Below are positions 21,973 through 31,774 of a stretch of 64,000 nt of DNA, in pieces. The stretch comes from Rhizobium sp. 32-5/1 (GTDB lineage: Bacteria > Pseudomonadota > Alphaproteobacteria > Rhizobiales > Rhizobiaceae): assembly GCF_029537235.1 (NCBI RefSeq), contig NZ_CP120638.1, positions 2,594,501-2,658,500 on the forward strand. Direction: 5' to 3'. Position numbers and translations under genes: made by a program. The first letter of the stretch is position 1, and every line of letters begins with the position of its first letter. Below the pieces are notes generated by a model that was not told where the DNA came from, did not search any database, and saw only the letters and a program-made list of their open reading frames with translations.

Positions 21973-22116
21973 GGCACACCGGGAGCTGCGCGGTCGGCCC
22001 GCGGTCTCCGGGGTGATGATTCGCTCGGCAGCGGGGTTTCATTGGAAGGGCATGAGCGGGTAGCAGATCAATCTCTGCTGCCTCGCCTGACCTGCATTCA
22101 CGGAGCGTGATTTAGC

Positions 22117-22623
22117 TTACGGCTTGGTTGCCGGGTCCCAATGTTCGTCCGCTTTTCCGTCTTTTATCCGCCAGGTGTCGTACCAGGTGGTCGTGTAGGA
22201 CTTGGCGGGATCTTTCTCATCCTTCACTTCCCGAACAAGGCCGACTGTCACGAGGTCGCCTTCTGCCGTCACAAAGGCAACAGGCGTCTTGATCTTTTCG
22301 GGAATGGGCGATGGTGTGGTCTTAAGGACCTGTGTGAAGTACGCCACCACGCCGGCCCGGCCGGAGGCGGCGTTCGGATTGTGTTGAATGTAGCGCTCGG
22401 TCAGATAACGATCGGCCTTGTCCCAGTGATTGGCTTCGAGCAGATCGCGAATGATGCCGTAGACAACCTGCTTGTTGGCATGGAGCTTTGGGTCGGGGCT
22501 TGTAAACAACGATTCCGGGTCAGATGCCGCGACCACGGCTTCCTGCGCGCGAACAGGCATTGCTGCCATTGTCGATCCCATCAGCAAAAGTGCGAATGCA
22601 GTCGAGATTGTGGTTTGGTTCAT
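22117..22623 (-). CDS. Exported SnoaL/NTF2-like protein
   Basis: 168 aa beginning with a signal peptide (TTISTAFALLLMGSTMAAMP, cleavage near VRAQEA). The mature part has the SnoaL-like cone fold pattern (DLLEANHWDKADRYLTERYIQHNPN, VAYFTQVL, ending DTWRIKDGKADEHWDPATKP). Such periplasmic proteins are of unknown specificity. The start at 22623 is set by AGGAAG seven bases upstream; longer forms read non-conserved sequence. Confidence 0.8.
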   Translation of the reverse strand: MNQTTISTAFALLLMGSTMAAMPVRAQEAVVAASDPESLFTSPDPKLHANKQVVYGIIRDLLEANHWDKADRYLTERYIQHNPNAASGRAGVVAYFTQVLKTTPSPIPEKIKTPVAFVTAEGDLVTVGLVREVKDEKDPAKSYTTTWYDTWRIKDGKADEHWDPATKP

Positions 22624-22896
22624 CAAACTTCCTTTCAGGCGATGCGGGAACCGCGGGGCGGAGGTTGGCCAGAGCGCCCTCCCGTGGAGAGGACCGTACG
22701 GGCAAGCGCGCCGGGCGGAAAGGAGGCAGTTTTTCCGCTGATGGTGCCCAAAAGATAACCATGTTCCGTGCGCGCTGTTCCGCTGTTCCGCTATTTTGAA
22801 ATTGTGACTGTGAAACAGGCCTGTAGAGCAGCTCATCTCTTGCCAGCCCGTCAGAATTTGTGACAGGTTCCAACCGCCATAATTCAGGAGCTCGCC

Positions 22897-23694
22897 ATGT
22901 TTTCCCGCCGCCTTGTTCTCGCCGGTCTGACCGCCATTGTTCTGTCGCCCTTGAGCGCTTCCGCCGCCGATCTGCCTGATCTTGCCGGAAAGAGCGTTGT
23001 CGTGGTCACCGAAAATGCCTATCCGCCGCTGCAGTTCGTTGATCCGAAGACCGGCCAGGCAATCGGCTGGGAATATGATGCGATGAACGAGATCGCCAAG
23101 CGGCTGAACTTCAAGGTCGAATACCAGAACACCTCATGGGACGCGATGATCCAGTCGGTTTCCGACGGCCAGTACAATATCGGCATGACCGGCATTACCA
23201 TCAAGGACGAGCGCAAGGAAAAGGTGGATTTCTCCGATCCCTATATGCGTTCCGAACAGTTCATGCTGGTGCGCGGCGATGAGACCCGCTTTACCGATGC
23301 CAAGAGCTTCAAGGACTTTGCCGATGGCCTCGTCGGCGCGCAGCCGGGCACGACGCCGTTCTACACGGCTGTCTATGAAGTGCTTGATGGCAACGAGCAG
23401 AACCCACGCATCAAGCTGTTCGAAACCTTCGGCGCGACCGTTCAGTCGCTGAAGACGGGCGATGTCGATGTCGTGCTCACGGACGGTACGGCCGGCAAGG
23501 GCTATGTCGATTCGTCCAATGGCGAGCTGAAGCTCATCGGCGGACCGCTCGGCACCGAGGATTTCGGCTTCATCTTCCCGAAAGGCTCCGACCTCGTCGC
23601 GCCCGTGAATGCCGCCATTGCCGCGCTCAAGGCGGACGGCACGCTGGATGCGCTGAACAAGAAGTGGTTCGTCGATTACAAGATGGGTCAATGA
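22897..23694 (+). CDS. Amino-acid ABC transporter substrate-binding protein
   Basis: A 265-aa periplasmic binding protein. The signal peptide [20 protein letters not shown] is followed by the family-3 solute-binding fold: [53 protein letters not shown] and a final [12 protein letters not shown]. This family takes polar amino acids (GlnH/HisJ/ArtI group). The exact ligand is not predictable. It is ten bases upstream of the permease gene. Confidence 0.92.
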   Translation: MFSRRLVLAGLTAIVLSPLSASAADLPDLAGKSVVVVTENAYPPLQFVDPKTGQAIGWEYDAMNEIAKRLNFKVEYQNTSWDAMIQSVSDGQYNIGMTGITIKDERKEKVDFSDPYMRSEQFMLVRGDETRFTDAKSFKDFADGLVGAQPGTTPFYTAVYEVLDGNEQNPRIKLFETFGATVQSLKTGDVDVVLTDGTAGKGYVDSSNGELKLIGGPLGTEDFGFIFPKGSDLVAPVNAAIAALKADGTLDALNKKWFVDYKMGQ

Positions 23695-23704
23695 TCGTCC
23701 GTCG

Positions 23705-24529
23705 ATGACGCCTGCCCATCCCCAAAATTCCACGCCGAAGGGCGACTATCCCTGGTGGCTGGTCGCCCTTGTCGTGATTGCCGTGGTTCTTGCCGCGGTC
23801 ATCATCGCCAATGACGTCTATTCCCAGGTCTTTGCCGTCGTTTCTGCCGGCATCGGCATCACCGTCTTCGTGACGCTTGTGGGCTTTCTACTGGCAACGG
23901 CCCTTGGGTTGGGCATTGCGCTGATGGCGCTGTCCGACAGTGCCTTTCTGCGGCAGACGGCACGCTTCTACACGGAGGTGATCCGCGGCATCCCGGTGCT
24001 CGTGCTGCTGTTCTATATCGCCTTTGTCGGCGCTCCGGCGGTTGTGACGGTGATCAACTTCCTGCTGACGCCGCTGATCGACAGCGGCTATATCGAGCCG
24101 ATGCTGGTGCGCGATGTATCCTTGATGTGGCGGGCGATCATCGCGCTGACGATCGGCTATTCGGCCTTCATCGCCGAAGTGTTTCGCGCCGGCATTCTGT
24201 CGGTCGACAAGGGACAGGTCGAGGCGGCCAAGGCGCTGGGGCTTTCGCGATACCAGCGCTTCCGACTGGTGGTCTTTCCGCAGGCGGTGCGGGTCATCCT
24301 GCCGCCGCTCGGCAATGATTTCGTGGCCATGGTCAAAGACTCGTCCCTCGTCTCGGTGCTGGGCGTCGCCGATATCACCCAGATGGGCAAGGTCTATGCC
24401 TCCGGCTCCTTCCGTTTTTTCGAGACTTATTCGATCGTGGCCTATGTCTATCTGCTCCTGACCATAGGTCTTTCGCTGGGTTTGAGAAGGCTGGAGCAGA
24501 GGCTGCGCAAGGGGCGCGGGCATACTTGA
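23705..24529 (+). CDS. Amino-acid ABC transporter permease
   Basis: A 274-aa inner-membrane subunit of the HisMQ/GlnP family. About six spans are seen, with the EAA loop EAAKALGLSRYQRFRLVVFP that contacts the ATPase and PLGNDFVAMVKDSSLVS. TEVIRGIPVLVLLFYIAF is the typical first-half motif. No ATP-binding gene follows, so the transporter must share an ATPase encoded elsewhere. Confidence 0.92.
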   Translation: MTPAHPQNSTPKGDYPWWLVALVVIAVVLAAVIIANDVYSQVFAVVSAGIGITVFVTLVGFLLATALGLGIALMALSDSAFLRQTARFYTEVIRGIPVLVLLFYIAFVGAPAVVTVINFLLTPLIDSGYIEPMLVRDVSLMWRAIIALTIGYSAFIAEVFRAGILSVDKGQVEAAKALGLSRYQRFRLVVFPQAVRVILPPLGNDFVAMVKDSSLVSVLGVADITQMGKVYASGSFRFFETYSIVAYVYLLLTIGLSLGLRRLEQRLRKGRGHT

Positions 24530-24745
24530 CCCCGCTGCAAAGCGGCGTGACGGCTTTGCCTGACTGCCGTTTCTGACGAGCGATCACGAAAACCGTACAA
24601 GCCCTTATATCCCTGCTCTCATCGGAAAAGATATGCTTTGCGCGTCAGTTCACCGAAAGAATCGGGGGAGAGGATTTTCCTGTTGTAGCAAATGAAATTT
24701 CTGATTTACTGGAACTTCGCTTGATGGCTTTAGGGGATATTGCCG

Positions 24746-25419
24746 ATGGTGGGGACCCGCAGGGATATTCTGCTTGGTGGTTTGGCATTGCTTGGCGCCG
24801 GCGCGGTCAAAAGCCCGGCATTGGCGCAGGCGGCTTCGTATTTTTCCGGCACCATCCTCGACAATGGCGTGACCTTCCGGGCAACCAACTTCGCCAAGAT
24901 CGACAGGAAATGGCACCGGCAGGTTGTCAAATATTTCAGCAGCGAGCCGATCGGCACCGTTGTCGTCGATACAAGGCATCATTTCCTCTACCTGATCATG
25001 GAGAACAAGACGGCCATCCGCTACGGCGTCGGCGTCGGTCGCGAGGGCTTCAAATGGTTTGGCCGCGCCACGATCGACCGTAAATCGCTCTGGCCGCGCT
25101 GGACGCCACCGCCGGAGATGCGCAAGCGTCATCCCGAACTGCCGGAATTCGTGGAGGGGGCTCCGCCAAAAATCCGCTCGGGCCTCGCGCCATGTACCTG
25201 CTTCGCGATGGTGTCGATACAGGCTACCGCTTCCACGGTACGCTGGAGCCAGGCAGCATCGGCAAGGATGCCTCCAGCGGCTGCATCCGCATGTTCAACG
25301 AAGACGCGATCGATCTTTACCAGCGTTGCCCCATCGGTACCGCCGTGCAGGTTCTGCCGCATATTGCCGACCAGGCGGGAAATACCGCTGAGGTCAGCGC
25401 CGCAACTCCGGTCGAATAG
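24746..25419 (+). CDS. L,D-transpeptidase (ErfK/YbiS/YkuD), frameshifted
   Basis: A periplasmic cell-wall enzyme that would form 3-3 cross-links or attach proteins to peptidoglycan. A Tat/Sec-like signal (TRRDILLGGLALLGAGAVK) precedes the YkuD domain (GTVVVDTRHHFLYLIMENKT, YGVGVGREGFKWFGRA, WPRWTPPPEM). The catalytic HGTLEPGSIGKDASSGCIRM lies in another frame because one A is missing in the run at 25168-25172. Corrected, the protein is 224 aa and ends at 25419, 12 bases before the next gene. The start is the ATG at 24746; the preceding TTG is also in frame. Confidence 0.88.
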
Positions 25420-25431
25420 GAAAATCATCTG

Positions 25432-25985
25432 ATGTCTTCTACGACCGGATATACAAAATGCCTTGCGGCTACAGCCATGCTTTTGGTGCTCACCTCTTGC
25501 AACACCACGGACATTGCCTCCGTGGAGGAACCTGCCGCCGTACCGATGACCGGCCAGACGAATGACCCCGCGCCGGGTTTCGAGAACGTCAAGCTTGGCA
25601 GCGAGGAAGACTTCATCCTCAATGTCGGCCGGCGGATCTACTTCACGCAGGACTCTGCCACGCTTGATTCCGTGGCCAGGGTAACCCTGGATAGCCAGGC
25701 CAGTTGGCTGAACAACAACCCGAATTGGCTGCTCAAGCTGCAAGGATTTGCCGATGATTCCGGCTCGGAGGCACAAATGAAAGCGCTGTCGCAAAAGCGC
25801 GCCGATGCAGCGATGGCCTATCTCGCCTCGAAGGGGTGGATGCAAGGCGCATGTGGGCGAAGGGTTACGGCAAGGACCGCGAGGTCCGCGACTGCGAGGA
25901 TCGCTCCTGCAAGGTGCAGAACAGGCGTGTCGTTTCAATCTGCGCGCCCAGCGCGACGCGCTCTGATCGCAGATTGGGACAATAA
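25432..25985 (+). CDS. OmpA-family outer-membrane lipoprotein, frameshifted
   Basis: A lipoprotein (lipobox LVLTSCN, Cys at about residue 23) with a C-terminal OmpA peptidoglycan-binding domain (RIYFTQDSATLD, LKLQGFADDSGSEAQMKALS, QKRADAAMAYL). The frame is lost at a G-run (25833-25836). One more G gives GVDARRMWAKGYGKDREV and CKVQNRRVVSICAPS to a stop at 25985, 184 aa. That is the standard Pal/OmpA C-terminus (NRRV). It follows the L,D-transpeptidase closely, a natural pairing of two envelope proteins. Confidence 0.85.
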
Positions 25986-26040
25986 TTCTCAATCCCGGCC
26001 GATATTGCCGGTAATTCACAAAACTGCTATATGCCCGACC

Positions 26041-26243
26041 ATGGAATCCAAATTCGGATGTTTACCGCAGAATATCGTCGTGCTGCAGGACCACAAGCGT
26101 CTGCCGGCACGCTTTTTGCGTGCGTTTCCGGCGCGCTCAACAACCGACTTCGGTAGTTTCCGGGGCGCAAGTCCCGAGTGGGTTTCCGGCGCCCCTTGGC
26201 CGGCAGTTTTCCTGATTTCCTTCTTCAAAATGGATGCACAGCC
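26041..26243 (+). promoter_or_regulatory. leuC leader with two hairpins
   Basis: GCCGGCACGC at 26103-26112 pairs, with a bulge, to GCGTG (26118-26122) and CCGGC (26128-26132). GGGGCGC (26162-26168) pairs with GCGCCCC (26189-26195), enclosing CCC-GAGT-GGG. Neither is followed by a T-run. An open frame 26041-26247 overlaps the leuC start by four bases but has no ribosome site. The structures may be a leader that controls leuC. Confidence 0.35.
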
Positions 26244-27653
26244 ATGAGCGCACCGCGTACCCTCTACGATAAAATCTGGGACGACCATCTGGTCAATCAG
26301 CAGGATGACGGCACCTGTCTTCTCTACATCGATCGCCATCTCGTCCACGAAGTGACGAGCCCGCAGGCGTTCGAGGGCCTGCGCATGACCAACCGCACGG
26401 TGCGCGCGCCGCAGAAGACGCTGGCCGTCGTCGACCATAACGTTCCGACCTCGCCGGATCGCCATCTCGGCATCAAGAACGAGGAAAGCCGCATCCAGGT
26501 GGAAGCGCTTGCCCAGAACGCGGCTGATTTCGGCGTCGAATATTATTCGGCAAGCGATATCCGCCAGGGCATCGTCCACATCGTCGGACCGGAGCAGGGC
26601 TTCACCCTGCCGGGCATGACCATTGTCTGCGGCGACAGCCACACCTCGACCCATGGTGCCTTTGGCGCGCTGGCCCACGGCATCGGCACGTCCGAAGTCG
26701 AGCATGTGCTTGCCACCCAGACGCTGATCCAGAAGAAGGCCAAGAACATGCTGGTGCGTGTCGACGGCGTTTTGCCGGAACATGTCACCGCCAAGGACAT
26801 CATCCTTGCCATCATCGGGGAGATCGGCACCGCGGGCGGCACCGGAAGTGTCATCGAGTTTGCCGGCGAAGCCATCCGTGCTTTGTCGATGGAAGGCCGC
26901 ATGACCGTCTGCAACATGACGATCGAGGGCGGTGCCCGCGCCGGCCTGATCGCGCCTGATGAAAAGACCTTCGAATACATCAAGGGCAAGCCCCGCGCGC
27001 CGAAAGGCGAAGACCTCGAAAAGGCAATCGCCTACTGGAAGACGCTGCAGACGGACGAGGGCGCTCATTATGACCGCGTCGTCGTGCTGAACGCCGCCGA
27101 TCTGCCGCCGATCGTTTCCTGGGGCTCCTCGCCGGAAGACGTCATTTCGGTACAGGGCATCGTTCCGAACCCGGACGAGATCCTGGACGAGAACAAGCGC
27201 ACCTCCAAGTGGCGGGCGCTCGACTATATGGGCCTGAAGCCGGGCACGAAGATCACCGATATCGCGATCGACCGCGTCTTCATCGGCTCCTGCACCAATG
27301 GCCGCATCGAGGACCTTCGCGAAGTTGCCAAGGTCGTCGAGGGCAAGACGGTGGCCTCCACTGTGTCGGCGATGATCGTGCCTGGTTCCGGCCTCGTCAA
27401 GGAACAGGCGGAAGCCGAAGGTCTCGACAAGATATTCAAGGCGGCCGGTTTCGACTGGCGCGAGCCGGGCTGCTCGATGTGCCTTGCCATGAACGACGAC
27501 CGCCTGAAGCCGGGCGAACGCTGCGCCTCGACCTCCAATCGCAATTTCGAAGGCCGCCAGGGTTTCAAGGGCCGCACGCACCTGGTGTCGCCGGCCATGG
27601 CTGCTGCAGCAGCGGTATCGGGGCACTTCGTCGATATCCGCGAGTGGAAGTAA
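26244..27653 (+). CDS. leuC: 3-isopropylmalate dehydratase large subunit LeuC
   Basis: A 469-aa [4Fe-4S] enzyme; with LeuD it converts 2-isopropylmalate to 3-isopropylmalate in leucine synthesis. It starts [16 protein letters not shown]. The substrate loop [21 protein letters not shown] and cluster cysteines in [15 protein letters not shown] and [15 protein letters not shown] are present, and [20 protein letters not shown] closes the domain. LeuD is not in the window. The ribosome site is poor, so the leader may matter. No frameshift. Confidence 0.97.
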   Translation: MSAPRTLYDKIWDDHLVNQQDDGTCLLYIDRHLVHEVTSPQAFEGLRMTNRTVRAPQKTLAVVDHNVPTSPDRHLGIKNEESRIQVEALAQNAADFGVEYYSASDIRQGIVHIVGPEQGFTLPGMTIVCGDSHTSTHGAFGALAHGIGTSEVEHVLATQTLIQKKAKNMLVRVDGVLPEHVTAKDIILAIIGEIGTAGGTGSVIEFAGEAIRALSMEGRMTVCNMTIEGGARAGLIAPDEKTFEYIKGKPRAPKGEDLEKAIAYWKTLQTDEGAHYDRVVVLNAADLPPIVSWGSSPEDVISVQGIVPNPDEILDENKRTSKWRALDYMGLKPGTKITDIAIDRVFIGSCTNGRIEDLREVAKVVEGKTVASTVSAMIVPGSGLVKEQAEAEGLDKIFKAAGFDWREPGCSMCLAMNDDRLKPGERCASTSNRNFEGRQGFKGRTHLVSPAMAAAAAVSGHFVDIREWK

Positions 27654-27660
27654 GACGTTC

Positions 27661-27795
27661 ACCCTCCCCTTGAGGGGGAGGGTCGGACCTGATGGTCCGG
27701 GGTGGGATGATCTGCGGCAGATGCGGTTTGCATTGCAGGTCGCGGCTGTCACCCCCACCGCCGTCATGCGGCGACCTCCCCCTCAAGGGGAGGTG
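27661..27795. repeat. Mosaic palindromic repeat between leuC and an L,D-transpeptidase gene
   Basis: The left arm ACCCTCCCCTTGAGGGGGAG with GGTCGGACC-TGAT-GGTCCGG is mirrored by the right arm CCTCCCCCTCAAGGGGAGGTG. Between the arms lies about 60 bases. The design is like the RIME elements at 6023 and 10902 but the arm sequence is different, so it is a second family. It lies between convergent genes and could serve as a bidirectional terminator. Confidence 0.75.
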
Positions 27796-28347
27796 CTAGC
27801 CAACCACCCGCACCAGCGTCCCTCGTCGCATGAACCGTAACAGCCGCCGCATCGCCGGCAGGCTCACGGCGACACAGCCCTCGGTCGGTTTGTATCCTGG
27901 CTTGGCGAGGTGGAAGAAAATCGCGGAGCCGCCGTTGCGTTTGCGGCTTTTGATGTTCCAGTCCATCACCAGGCAGATATCGTAGAGCCCATCGTCGCGC
28001 ATCATTCGCTCGTGGCTCGGCTTGAACGGCGCGGAGATGGGCCTGTTGTAGGCGGCATGCCGCGGTTCGTCGCACCAGAGCATGGTGGGCTGGATTGCTT
28101 GAAGGCTCAAGGCAGTGGCCGGCGGCGTGATGCGGTCGGCGCGGATATAGCCGTGCAGAAGCTGCATAGCGGCGATCGGGGTTGCGCCGTCGCCTTCGCG
28201 TTTGCGTGAAGACATGCCGCTGCGGCCGATGGCGGCCTGCTCGGTGCGTCCGCTGAACGAGACGAGGGCCTTGCTGCGATGGCCGGGCTTTGCCCTGACG
28301 ACCACCATCTGCGATTTTTTCCGCTTTCCGTCCGTCTTGACGCGCAT
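27796..28347 (-). CDS. L,D-transpeptidase-like YkuD family protein
   Basis: About 183 aa, related to YkuD/ErfK catalytic domains: VVVRAKPGHRSKALVSFSG near the start, IAAMQLLHGYIRADR, and a C-terminal active-site segment FFHLAKPGYKPTEGCVAVSL with the nucleophile cysteine and a following RRLLRFMRRG. No signal peptide is evident and the protein is very basic at the N-terminus, unlike the exported enzyme at 24746. The start is uncertain: ATG at 28347, GTG at 28356, or further upstream. Confidence 0.8.
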   Translation of the reverse strand: MRVKTDGKRKKSQMVVVRAKPGHRSKALVSFSGRTEQAAIGRSGMSSRKREGDGATPIAAMQLLHGYIRADRITPPATALSLQAIQPTMLWCDEPRHAAYNRPISAPFKPSHERMMRDDGLYDICLVMDWNIKSRKRNGGSAIFFHLAKPGYKPTEGCVAVSLPAMRRLLRFMRRGTLVRVVG

Positions 28348-28492
28348 TTTACTCACAGTTTTTTGCGTTGTTCGTGATCCGAAACCCCAGCATAGCACTA
28401 CACAATATGTAACAAGCGGGTGAAGAGCGGCATTGCTTGTTTAAGGCGGCGATTTCGCTAATGTTAGGCCGTACGACAGGAGGACGTTTCCC

Positions 28493-29176
28493 ATGACCAC
28501 GCGCACCATTCTTCTGGTCGATGACGACACTGATCTGCGCGAAACTCTGACGGAGCAGCTCTCCCTCTACGAGGAGTTCAACATCCTGCAGGAGCCGACA
28601 GCAGCCAAGGGCATCGCCACCGCCCGTGCCCAGCAGATTGCGCTTCTGGTCATGGATGTCGGTCTGCCGGATATGGATGGTCGCGAAGCCGTCAAGCTCC
28701 TGCGCAAGGGTGGTTTCAAGCCGCCGATCATCATGCTGACTGGCCATGATACGGATAGCGATACGATCCTCGGGCTCGAAGCCGGCGCCAATGACTATGT
28801 CACCAAGCCCTTCCGCTTCGCCGTGCTTCTGGCGCGAATCCGCGCGCAGTTGCGCCAGCACGAGCAGAGCGAGGACGCGACCTTTACCGTCGGTCCCTAC
28901 ACCTTCAAGCCCGGCCAGAAGCTCTTGACGCTGGACAACGGCCAGAAGATCCGGCTGACCGAGAAGGAAGCGGCGATCATCCGCTATCTCTACCGTGCCG
29001 ACCAGAAGGTGGTAACCCGCGATGTGCTACTGGAAGAGGTCTGGGGCTACAATTCCGGAGTAACGACGCACACGTTGGAAACCCATGTCTACCGGCTGCG
29101 CCAGAAAATCGAGCGGGACCCTTCCAATGCCGAGATTTTGGTGACAGAGAATGGCGGTTACAAAATCGTCCCATAA
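28493..29176 (+). CDS. OmpR/PhoB-type response regulator, CenR-like
   Basis: 227 aa. The receiver domain (residues 1-120) has the acidic pair in LLVDDDTD, phospho-acceptor Asp55 in LLVMDVGLPDMDG, and LTGHD and VTKPFRF switch residues. The C-terminal winged helix (RLTEKEAAIIRYLYRA, VTRDVLLEEVWGY, THTLETHVYRLRQKIE) binds DNA. Sequence pattern and single-gene context resemble CenR, an envelope regulator conserved in alphaproteobacteria; this assignment is inference. No sensor kinase is adjacent. Confidence 0.9.
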   Translation: MTTRTILLVDDDTDLRETLTEQLSLYEEFNILQEPTAAKGIATARAQQIALLVMDVGLPDMDGREAVKLLRKGGFKPPIIMLTGHDTDSDTILGLEAGANDYVTKPFRFAVLLARIRAQLRQHEQSEDATFTVGPYTFKPGQKLLTLDNGQKIRLTEKEAAIIRYLYRADQKVVTRDVLLEEVWGYNSGVTTHTLETHVYRLRQKIERDPSNAEILVTENGGYKIVP

Positions 29177-29206
29177 TGACATGGGGCAGGGTGCCGCGCA
29201 GGATCG

Positions 29207-29695
29207 ATGCCGGTATCACGTCCATCCCGGGGTTTCGCTTTGGCGCTGAATGACGACATTGCCCTGCTTTCCATCGTCCCGCTGTTTGCGGAAATCGGTG
29301 AGGATAAGCTGCGTCTGATCGCCTTCGGTGCCGAGCGCCGGCGTCTCAGCCGCGGCCAGCAGTTGTTTCGCGAGGGTGCACCGGCCGATTGCGCCTTTGC
29401 CGTCGCCAGCGGTGCGATCAGCCTGAGCCGAACGGTTCGTGACGGCAGTGTCGAGGTGGTGCAGACCGTTGGGCGCGGAACGCTCCTGTCCGAACTCGCG
29501 ATGATCTCCTTCGTGGAACGAAAGTTCACTGCGACCGCCGAGGAAGAAAGCGAAGTCATTCGTATCAACCGCCAGCTCTTTCGCCGCATGCTGGAAGAAT
29601 ATCCAGAGGTCGCAGCCATCGTCGAATCCCGCATCCGTGACAATCTGCAGACGATGATTGCCCGGATGGAGAAACTGGCGCCGAAGTTCGGCTAG
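29207..29695 (+). CDS. Cyclic-nucleotide-binding domain protein without a DNA-binding domain
   Basis: Up to 162 aa. A single CRP-like beta-roll: LLSIVPLFAEIGEDKLRLIA, FREGAPADCAFAVASGAISL, GTLLSELAMISFVERKFTAT, then a helix VIRINRQLFRRMLEEYPEVA. The phosphate-binding cassette has a serine-glutamate pair (LLSELAMI) but not the canonical GELAL..RSA, so cAMP binding is uncertain. It has no C-terminal HTH. ATG at 29207 and TTG at 29240 (LALNDDIALL) are both possible starts. It follows the response regulator gene by 30 bases. Confidence 0.82.
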   Translation: MPVSRPSRGFALALNDDIALLSIVPLFAEIGEDKLRLIAFGAERRRLSRGQQLFREGAPADCAFAVASGAISLSRTVRDGSVEVVQTVGRGTLLSELAMISFVERKFTATAEEESEVIRINRQLFRRMLEEYPEVAAIVESRIRDNLQTMIARMEKLAPKFG

Positions 29696-29817
29696 TTGTT
29701 TCTTCCCGGAGACAGTGTGTTTCGGCGATGCCCGCAATGCGGCCCTTCCATGCGTTGAGCTCGGCTGCCATATCAGTGGCACGATATTGCCCGCACCCAT
29801 CATCAGGATAACACGCA

Positions 29818-30840
29818 ATGAAGAACATCGGCTTCCTATCCTTCGGGCACTGGAACCCTTCGCCGCAATCGCAGACCCGCTCCGCCGGTGACGCTCTGCT
29901 TCAGTCGATCGACCTTGCCGTGGCAGCCGAGGAACTGGGTGCGGATGGCGCCTATTTCCGTGTTCATCATTTTGCCAGGCAGCTTGCCTCGCCCTTTCCG
30001 CTTCTGGCGGCTGTCGGCGCTAGGACATGCCGGATCGAGATCGGCACAGCAGTCATCGACATGCGCTATGAAAACCCACTCTACATGGCCGAGGATGCCG
30101 GTTCCGCCGACCTGATATCGAAGGGCCGCCTTCAGCTTGGTATCAGCCGCGGGTCTCCCGAGCAGGTGATCGATGGCTGGCGCCATTTCGGCTATGCGCC
30201 GCAGGACAGCACCTCGGACGCGGATATGGCCCGCAGTCATACGGAAGTCCTGCTTGATGTGCTCAAGGGCCAAGGGTTCGCGGCGCCCAATCCGCGCCCG
30301 ATGTTTCCCAATCCGCCAGACCTTCTGCGCCTGGAGCCACACTCGGAGGGCTTGCGCGACCGCATCTGGTGGGGCGCCAGCTCAAACGCAACGGCGGTCT
30401 GGGCAGCGAAGCTCGGCATGAACCTGCAGAGCTCAACACTGAAGAACGACGAAACCGGTGAACCCTTTCACGTCCAGCAAGCCGCACAGATCCGCGCCTA
30501 CCGGGACGCCTGGAAGGAAGTGGGCCATGCGCGGGCGCCGCGGGTGTCCGTCAGCCGCAGCATCTTCGCACTGGTGAACGACCGCGACCGCGCCTATTTC
30601 GGCGGGGCCAGCAAGGAAAGCGATTCGATCGGCTACATCGATGACCAGACGCGGGCTATCTTCGGGCGATCTTATGCGGCGGAACCCGATGCTCTTGTCC
30701 GGCAGTTGGCTGAAGACGAGGCAATACGCGAGGCCGATACGCTCCTACTGACCGTGCCGAACCAGCTGGGTGTTGAATACAACGCCCATGTCATCGAGGC
30801 GATCCTGAAGTATGTCGCGCCGGCGCTTGGCTGGCGTTAA
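29818..30840 (+). CDS. LLM-class flavin-dependent oxidoreductase
   Basis: A 340-aa TIM-barrel oxidoreductase of the bacterial luciferase family, expected to use FMN. It starts MKNIGFLSFGHWNPSPQS. Further family points are AAEELGADGAYFRVHHFARQ, RIEIGTAVIDMRYENPLYMA and DLISKGRLQLGISRGSPEQV. The physiological substrate is unknown. It is a single gene, convergent with xth. Confidence 0.88.
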   Translation: MKNIGFLSFGHWNPSPQSQTRSAGDALLQSIDLAVAAEELGADGAYFRVHHFARQLASPFPLLAAVGARTCRIEIGTAVIDMRYENPLYMAEDAGSADLISKGRLQLGISRGSPEQVIDGWRHFGYAPQDSTSDADMARSHTEVLLDVLKGQGFAAPNPRPMFPNPPDLLRLEPHSEGLRDRIWWGASSNATAVWAAKLGMNLQSSTLKNDETGEPFHVQQAAQIRAYRDAWKEVGHARAPRVSVSRSIFALVNDRDRAYFGGASKESDSIGYIDDQTRAIFGRSYAAEPDALVRQLAEDEAIREADTLLLTVPNQLGVEYNAHVIEAILKYVAPALGWR

Positions 30841-30861
30841 TTCTTCGACGGTATTCGATCC

Positions 30862-31668
30862 TTAGAGATCGAAGTGCGCGATCACCGGTACATGGTCCGA
30901 CGGCCGTTCCCAGCTGCGGGCCTCCTTGAGGATCTCGACTTTCGTGAGATGCCAGGAGAGGTCGGCGGACGACCAGATGTGATCGAGACGGCGGCCGCGG
31001 TCGGCGGCCTCCCAATCCTTGGCGCGGTAGCTCCACCAGGTATAGAGCTTTTCCGGTGACGGCCTGTGCTGGCGCATCAGATCGACCCAGGCGCCACCGG
31101 TCATGACTGCGGTCAGCCCTTCGGTTTCGATGGGCGTATGGCTGACGATTTTCAGGAGTTGCTTGTGCGACCAGACATCATGCTCCAGCGGAGCGATGTT
31201 GAGGTCGCCGACAAGGATGGACGAGATGCCGGCGTCTGCCTCGGCATGCAGCAGCTTCATTTCCTCGACGAAATCCAGCTTGTGACCGAATTTCGGATTG
31301 ATCGTCCGGTCCGGCTCGTCGCCACCGGCGGGCACGTAAAAATTGTGCAGGCGGATCGTCTTCCCGCTCTTCTCGAACATCACCGAGAGATGCCGGGAAT
31401 CGCCGACGCCGCAGTAGTCGCGGCGGTCGGTGAGTTCATGCAGAGGCAGTCGCGAGACCGTTGCGACGCCGTGATAGCCCTTTTGGCCGTGGATGGCGAT
31501 GTGTGCGTAGCCAAGTGCCCGCAGCGGATCAAACGGGAAGAGGTCGTTCGTCACCTTGGTTTCCTGAAGGCAAAGGATATCCGGCGCCCAGGTTTTCAGG
31601 AAATGCTCGACGAGCGGCATGCGCAGTCGCACCGAGTTGATGTTCCAGGTTGCGATCGACAATGCCAT
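30862..31668 (-). CDS. xth: Exodeoxyribonuclease III
   Basis: A 268-aa AP endonuclease/3'-5' exonuclease of base-excision repair. The EEP fold is clear: MALSIATWNINSVRLRMPL, metal ligand Glu36 in ILCLQETKV, YHGVATVSR, LVGDLNIAP, DHIWSSADL and the final PSDHVPVIAHFDL. The start is the ATG at 31668; upstream in-frame codons are not conserved. It belongs to a leftward run ftsK-lolA-kinase-xth. Confidence 0.95.
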   Translation of the reverse strand: MALSIATWNINSVRLRMPLVEHFLKTWAPDILCLQETKVTNDLFPFDPLRALGYAHIAIHGQKGYHGVATVSRLPLHELTDRRDYCGVGDSRHLSVMFEKSGKTIRLHNFYVPAGGDEPDRTINPKFGHKLDFVEEMKLLHAEADAGISSILVGDLNIAPLEHDVWSHKQLLKIVSHTPIETEGLTAVMTGGAWVDLMRQHRPSPEKLYTWWSYRAKDWEAADRGRRLDHIWSSADLSWHLTKVEILKEARSWERPSDHVPVIAHFDL

Positions 31669-31774
31669 ATTCGGGAAGCCTTTTAAAACTGTGTTTGCGC
31701 CTGCATCACGGGATGCGGCAAAGCTCTTTAGCAGTTTTTCCATTTCCGGCCATGCTGAAAGAGACAGGCAGACA

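Noticed and set aside
26016..27767. A 583-aa frame opposite leuC
   Set aside because: Antisense shadow of leuC with no recognisable domain.
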